From: Rhizobium aethiopicum | Lineage (GTDB): Bacteria > Pseudomonadota > Alphaproteobacteria > Rhizobiales > Rhizobiaceae | DNA length: 46,609 nt | Reading direction: 5' to 3' | NCBI RefSeq assembly: GCF_900094625.1 | Contig: NZ_FMAJ01000024.1 | Span: forward strand, 1-46,609 | In this document: piece by piece, positions 43,056 through 46,609 of the stretch | Layout of the letters: every line of letters starts with the position of its first letter | Position numbering within the stretch: position 1 is the first letter of the stretch | Program-made: the position numbers and the translations under genes | The notes under the pieces: model-generated | The model's database searches: none | What the model was told of the DNA's origin: nothing | Seen by the model: only the letters and a program-made list of their open reading frames with translations

Positions 43056-43085
43056 TGAAGAACCGCGCACGCTTGCCGAGATTGT

Positions 43086-44411
43086 CTAGAAATCGGCTAC
43101 TTTGCCCCAGGCGGACGCCGCGAAGCGGCTGGGATGATAGGGTCTTGGATCGACGATCGGCTCATCGCCGGTGACGATATCGGCAATCAGATGACCGGCG
43201 CCGGGTCCGATGCCGAAGCCGTGGCCGCTGAAGCCGGCCGCGAGGATGAAACCTGGAACCGTGGCGATCTCGCCGATCGCCGGCACGCCGTCCGGCGTGC
43301 TGTCGATATAGCCCGCCCAGGCGGCGTTGATTTCGGTGTTCTTCAAGGCGGGCAGAAGCTTGAGCGCCCGCGAATGCGTCAGGGCAATGGTGGCCGCGTC
43401 GACTGTGGGATCGAGGATGCGCATGCGCTCCATGGGTGTTGGTCTGTCGAGCTGCCACCGCGCCAGAGATTCGTGGCCCGAGCGAAACCCCTCCAATCCG
43501 CCGGGTGCCAGACTCCGCCAGCGGCGGGCAAACATCGGCAGGAACTGCCGCGCGAAACGAAACTGCTGCGCGGTAGGGTCGACACGGCCGCGGCCGCTGA
43601 TGGCGAGTGTGTATCCGCCGTTGCCGCGACGGGTCACGGAAACCGCGGATGTATGCAGCGCATCCGGCAGGCCGCTCGCGCCTGGCGAAACCGAGAGGAT
43701 CGACGAGCGGATCGAGGCCTGTGGAAAGCGGATGCCGAGCTGGCGGCAGAAGGACGATGCCCAGGCCCCGCCGGCCAGGATCGCGACTTTTGTCCGGATG
43801 GTGCCATGCTCCGTGACGACGCCTGCAAGCCGGCCGCCTTCGATGTCGACGCCGCGGGCCGCACAGGATTGATGCACCGTGCCGCCGAGCTTCAGGATCG
43901 CGCGCGCGACGGCAGGCGCGGCATTTGCAGGATCGGCGGTACCGTCGGTCGGCGAAAAGACCCCGCCTTTCCACGCGGTCCCGGTGGCCCGTCCGCGTTC
44001 GGTCGCCTCGGCGCCGCTCAGCATATGCGTCGTGACGCCGACCGATCGGGCAAAATCGCGCCAGCGCGCCCAGCCAGCCAGTTCCTCGTCGCTGTTGCTG
44101 AGATAGAAGAGACCGCAGCGGCGGAAGCCGGTATGCTCGCCGGTCTCAGTGGCGAAGCGCTCCCACAGATCGAGGCTCTTCGTCGACATCGGAAGTTCGC
44201 GAGCGTCGCGGTTCTGCTGGCGGCACCAGCCCCAGTTGCGGCTCGATTGTTCCGCACCGACAAGGCCCTTCTCGATCAGGGCGACCTTCAATCCGCGCCT
44301 GGCCAGATAATAGGCCGCGAAAACGCCGACAATGCCGCCGCCGATCACCACCGCATCGGCGGCATCAGGTAGCTGCGGTGTGGTCTCGACGCGAGTGAGC
44401 GGTGCGGGCAT
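43086..44411 (-). CDS. FAD-dependent oxidoreductase, DAO family
   Basis: A 441-residue D-amino-acid-oxidase-type flavoprotein. The N-terminal dinucleotide fold is AVVIGGGIVGVFAAYYLARR with E47 in ALIEKG. A conserved C-terminal FAD segment is GFILAAGFSGHGFGIGPGAG. A region SRNWGWCRQQNRD is typical of the PuuB/OoxB-like group acting on amines, N-methyl amino acids or opines. It probably produces an imine and feeds electrons to oxygen or quinone. It is divergent from an Lrp-family regulator, so an amino-acid-like substrate is likely. Confidence 0.85.
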   Translation of the reverse strand: MPAPLTRVETTPQLPDAADAVVIGGGIVGVFAAYYLARRGLKVALIEKGLVGAEQSSRNWGWCRQQNRDARELPMSTKSLDLWERFATETGEHTGFRRCGLFYLSNSDEELAGWARWRDFARSVGVTTHMLSGAEATERGRATGTAWKGGVFSPTDGTADPANAAPAVARAILKLGGTVHQSCAARGVDIEGGRLAGVVTEHGTIRTKVAILAGGAWASSFCRQLGIRFPQASIRSSILSVSPGASGLPDALHTSAVSVTRRGNGGYTLAISGRGRVDPTAQQFRFARQFLPMFARRWRSLAPGGLEGFRSGHESLARWQLDRPTPMERMRILDPTVDAATIALTHSRALKLLPALKNTEINAAWAGYIDSTPDGVPAIGEIATVPGFILAAGFSGHGFGIGPGAGHLIADIVTGDEPIVDPRPYHPSRFAASAWGKVADF

Positions 44412-44589
44412 GGCATGGTCTCCGTTTGGGGCCAGTCTAGCGGATCCGCCGCCGCGACTTTGCCGGAGATCAGCCGACGACAGCAGAAGATTCCGACTTA
44501 GCGGGTGGCAGGTAGCCGTTTATGCTTCGATATGTCCCGCAATTCGGTCGACAGCCCCTGATGATGTGCTAAGCTCGACGTTGGACGGC

Positions 44590-44608
44590 CGCAGCATAAT
44601 ATGCTGCG
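44590..44608. promoter_or_regulatory. Lrp-type palindromic box CGCAGCATAATATGCTGCG
   Basis: A perfect 19-bp palindrome around a central A. Its core CAGCATAATATGCTG matches the E. coli Lrp consensus YAGHAWATTWTDCTR at 14 of 15 positions. It lies 35 bp before the Lrp-family start and about 180 bp upstream of the divergent oxidoreductase. Confidence 0.65.
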
Positions 44609-44643
44609 TCGTTGGCGATCTCGAGCAAGCGAAGGCGCATGTG

Positions 44644-45123
44644 ATGATGAAACTCGACCGGATCGACATAAAAATTCTCTACGAACTACAGAAAAACGGC
44701 CGCGTCACAAATGTGGAACTCGCCGAGCTGGTCAATCTGTCGCCGAGCCCGTGCCTGATGCGGGTGAAGAAACTGCAATCCGAAGGCTACATCGAAGGCT
44801 ATTCGGCTCAGATCAACGTCAGCAAACTCGGGCAGACACTGACCGTGTTCACCGAGATCACCCTCAAAAACCATCGGCAGATCGACTTCGCCCGTTTCCT
44901 CGCAGCCATCGAGAAGGTCGACCAGGTGATCGAATGCCATCTGGTTTCGGGCGGCTATGATTATTTGCTGAAATTCGTCACCGCCGGAATAGACGAATAC
45001 CAGACGATCATGGAACGGCTCACCGACATGGACGTTGGCATCGATAAATATTTCAGCTTCGTCGTCCTGAAATCACCGATTGTCAAAGCGCACATGCCGC
45101 TGACTACTTTATTCCCGCATTGA
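44644..45123 (+). CDS. Lrp/AsnC-family transcriptional regulator
   Basis: A 159-residue Lrp-type protein. The DNA-binding part is LDRIDIKILYELQKNGRVTN then LAELVNLSPSPCLMRVKKLQ, where SPSPC is the classical recognition helix. The RAM domain follows (VFTEITLKN, IECHLVSGGYDYLLKFV). ATGs at 44644 and 44647 are both possible; longer upstream frames are spurious. It is divergent from the DAO-family oxidoreductase with an Lrp box between, the standard layout of an amino-acid-responsive local activator. Confidence 0.9.
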   Translation: MMKLDRIDIKILYELQKNGRVTNVELAELVNLSPSPCLMRVKKLQSEGYIEGYSAQINVSKLGQTLTVFTEITLKNHRQIDFARFLAAIEKVDQVIECHLVSGGYDYLLKFVTAGIDEYQTIMERLTDMDVGIDKYFSFVVLKSPIVKAHMPLTTLFPH

Positions 45124-45487
45124 AAAGCGCGGCCGGGCATTAGTGGTCCGCACTTGGCCTTCACCTCGAATGGCGAAGGCTCGGAGCCCCGCGTTTGCAG
45201 ACCAGCGCCGTCGTTGCTCACCACCGATTCACGGTGTTCCCCGATGACAGCTCTCGCGACGGCGGTAGGTTTGGCCGGGTTGTGGCGGGATTTTGAAATT
45301 ATCCGCTAAAGCTTCGCTTTTCTTCAGCAACGCCAACTTCTGCATTGAGTTAATCTCGGGTGACACTTGGCCCACCCAGAGGCAGACCCGGATGATGGAG
45401 GCCCCGCCACGCCGGAAACAATCTGACCCAAACAATCTGACCTGCCTCGTCAATCTCAGAACCCGCCAACCGAAAAAGGAAGATGAC
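45124..45487. other. Intergenic region before the small cupin, with hairpins and a tandem repeat
   Basis: The gap has no convincing gene. A hairpin GCCTTC/GAAGGC (45157-45180) follows the Lrp-family stop and may be its terminator. A small hairpin CACCG-N5-CGGTG lies at 45222-45236. A tandem 13-bp repeat sits at 45416-45442. Confidence 0.45.
45416..45442. repeat. Tandem 13-bp direct repeat AAACAATCTGACC
   Basis: Two exact copies (45416-45428 and 45430-45442) with a one-base spacer, 45 bp before the cupin start. Head-to-tail copies at this distance suggest a regulator binding site overlapping the promoter. Confidence 0.55.
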
Positions 45488-45844
45488 ATGTCACTGTTGG
45501 TCAGCATCGATACGGATCCGAATTTCACGGCAAAGGAGGCGAATCCCGCACCGGAGCGGCTCATCTCGGGCAATCCTCTTTTCAAGACCTGGGCCCAGGA
45601 TGCTTCCAAGGGAGAGAAGGTGTTGACCGGCGTCTGGGAAGCGACGCCTGGCGAGCATCATTCGATCAAGGGCACCACCTACGAATTCTGCCACATCATC
45701 TCAGGTCTTGTGGAAATCGAGGAGAAGGGTGGGGAGACGAAGACCTATCGCGCCGGTGACAGCTTTGTCATGAAGCCAGGTTTTGCCGGTGTTTGGCGCA
45801 CGATAGAGACCGTGCGCAAGATCTACATTTGCGTTTACGAGTGA
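45488..45844 (+). CDS. Small cupin-domain protein (Cupin_3 type)
   Basis: A 118-residue cupin. The metal-region GEHHSIKGTTYEFCHIISGL lies at about 54-73, and WRTIETVRKIYICVYE closes the protein, as in the EutQ/Cupin_3-like small proteins. The ATG at 45488 follows AAAAAGGAAGA. Such proteins occur next to amino-acid oxidoreductases and aldehyde dehydrogenases but most have no assigned reaction. It may belong functionally with the DAO-family gene or with the aldehyde dehydrogenase on the opposite strand. Confidence 0.8.
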   Translation: MSLLVSIDTDPNFTAKEANPAPERLISGNPLFKTWAQDASKGEKVLTGVWEATPGEHHSIKGTTYEFCHIISGLVEIEEKGGETKTYRAGDSFVMKPGFAGVWRTIETVRKIYICVYE

Positions 45845-45854
45845 CGGCAAAACT

Positions 45855-45878
45855 CAGGTGCGTCTACGGGCGCACCTG
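45855..45878 (+). terminator. Strong hairpin after the small cupin
   Basis: CAGGTGCGTC and GGCGCACCTG pair over 10 bp (one T-G) with a TACG tetraloop, 10 bp after the stop. There is no U-run, but position and stability make a 3'-end role likely. Confidence 0.6.
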
Positions 45879-46175
45879 TGAATTCGGGATGAGTGACTTG
45901 AAATTTGAACCGAGAGGTAGGGCGCCCTTTTCAAAGGCCCCGCTACGATAATCTGCTTGCTTGTGTCATGTCGCTGGGGCTTGCGAGTATCTCTCGTGGT
46001 GCCCGAGCAGCCGCTTTGCGCGAGGGTGCCAATCTCAGGCACGACGAGAGCGCTCGCAGGTTCTTCCACACGATCGCTCCGTCGCAAATCACCTGCGCTC
46101 GCGCATATGCACTCGGATCCCGCGCGACCTTATCACACCCGGGCATCCCGAACGCGGACCTGTCACATTTGACAT
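45879..46175. other. Intergenic stretch between convergent genes, nothing recognised
   Basis: About 300 bp between the cupin hairpin and the aldehyde dehydrogenase end. Short frames occur in several phases without ribosome sites or recognisable protein. No repeat or operator stands out. Confidence 0.4.
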
Positions 46176-46609
46176 TCAATCGTTTAAGAAGCCGACGATA
46201 CCCTTGATCTCGGTAAACTCGTGCAGTCCGAACTTCCCGTATTCCCGACCGTTGCCGGATCGCTTGTAGCCGCCGAAAGGGGCGGCACTGTCCCAGGCGG
46301 AGCTGTTGAGGCGAACGCTGCCGGCGCGCAGCCTGCCTGCGAGCGCTCGCGCTTCCTCCGGGTCGCCCTGAATGTAGGCAGCCAAGCCGTAGGGCGTATC
46401 GTTGGCGATCGCGATCGCTTCATCCTCACTGTCATAACCGATGATCGACAGCACCGGGCCGAAGATTTCCTCCCGCGCAATCGTCATCTGGTTGGTGACG
46501 CGGGCAAACACCGTCGGGCGCACGTAATAGCCGGAATTGAGATGCGAAGGGCGGCCAGGGCCGCCGGCGACGAGCTCCGCTCCTTCTGCGATGCCGCGTT
46601 CGATCAACG
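46176..46609 (-). CDS. Aldehyde dehydrogenase family protein, C-terminal part (partial)
   Basis: The frame is open to the window edge and ends with TGA at 46176-46178, so only about 144 C-terminal residues are visible. It shows GYYVRPTVFARVTNQMTIAREEIFGPVLSI-type order (seen as separate motifs REEIFGPVLSI, NDTPYGLAAYI, SAAPFGGYKRSGNGREYG), the standard C-terminus of an NAD-dependent aldehyde dehydrogenase. The catalytic Cys and Glu are outside the window. The substrate cannot be judged. Confidence 0.9.
   Translation of the reverse strand, partial: LIERGIAEGAELVAGGPGRPSHLNSGYYVRPTVFARVTNQMTIAREEIFGPVLSIIGYDSEDEAIAIANDTPYGLAAYIQGDPEEARALAGRLRAGSVRLNSSAWDSAAPFGGYKRSGNGREYGKFGLHEFTEIKGIVGFLND

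Overview
The window is high-GC DNA densely packed with rhizobial-type catabolic genes: operons with 1-14 bp gaps or ATGA/TGATG overlaps, GGAGG ribosome sites, CTTGAC-like -35 elements, a GlpU-like ABC operon layout, a PutR/PutA pair and an adhC-fghA-gfa set. An alphaproteobacterium of the Rhizobium etli/leguminosarum type is the best guess; this rests on recognising protein families, not on a search. I see no transposase, phage gene, tRNA, rRNA, CRISPR array or replication origin.

Region 1 (1-8386) is a methylated-amine (betaine) module. It holds the end of etfA, a cupin of the DMSP-lyase family that lacks most of the expected metal ligands, the glutathione-dependent formaldehyde pathway adhC-fghA-gfa, a GlxA/GbdR-type AraC regulator, and the Rieske demethylase gbcA with its reductase gbcB, divergent from a LysR gene. 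Betaine N-demethylation releases formaldehyde, which the neighbouring genes would oxidise to formate; ETF would accept electrons from later demethylation steps.

Region 2 (8387-13608) holds a two-domain hexapeptide acyltransferase fusion and a small MFS-SDR-cyclophilin-like operon with a divergent LysR regulator. Region 3 (13643-18252) is putR (Lrp family), a small hypothetical gene and putA. If the betaine demethylase takes proline betaine, its product proline would feed straight into PutA.

Region 4 (18417-40147) is a long accessory catabolic island of three regulated blocks. Block A (18417-29204) has two xylose-isomerase-like epimerases, an enolase-superfamily dehydratase, a FadR-type GntR regulator, a D-2-hydroxyacid dehydrogenase, and an ABC importer with two ATPases and an extra small membrane protein. 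Repeated TGGTNNNACCA sites in front of both epimerases and the importer predict one GntR regulon. Block B (29556-34005) has a TetR regulator divergent from a split Tm-1-like pair, a cupin and an M24 hydrolase. Block C (34079-40147) has GntR and DJ-1/PfpI genes divergent from an Ldh-family dehydrogenase, an iron alcohol dehydrogenase, an aldehyde dehydrogenase and an arylformamidase-like hydrolase. The substrate cannot be read from the sequence. This island is the best candidate for an undescribed pathway.

Region 5 (40491-46609) holds a large chemoreceptor, a DAO-family FAD oxidoreductase divergent from an Lrp-family regulator whose upstream region carries a near-perfect Lrp-like palindrome, a small cupin behind a tandem 13-bp repeat, and the C-terminal part of an aldehyde dehydrogenase running off the window.
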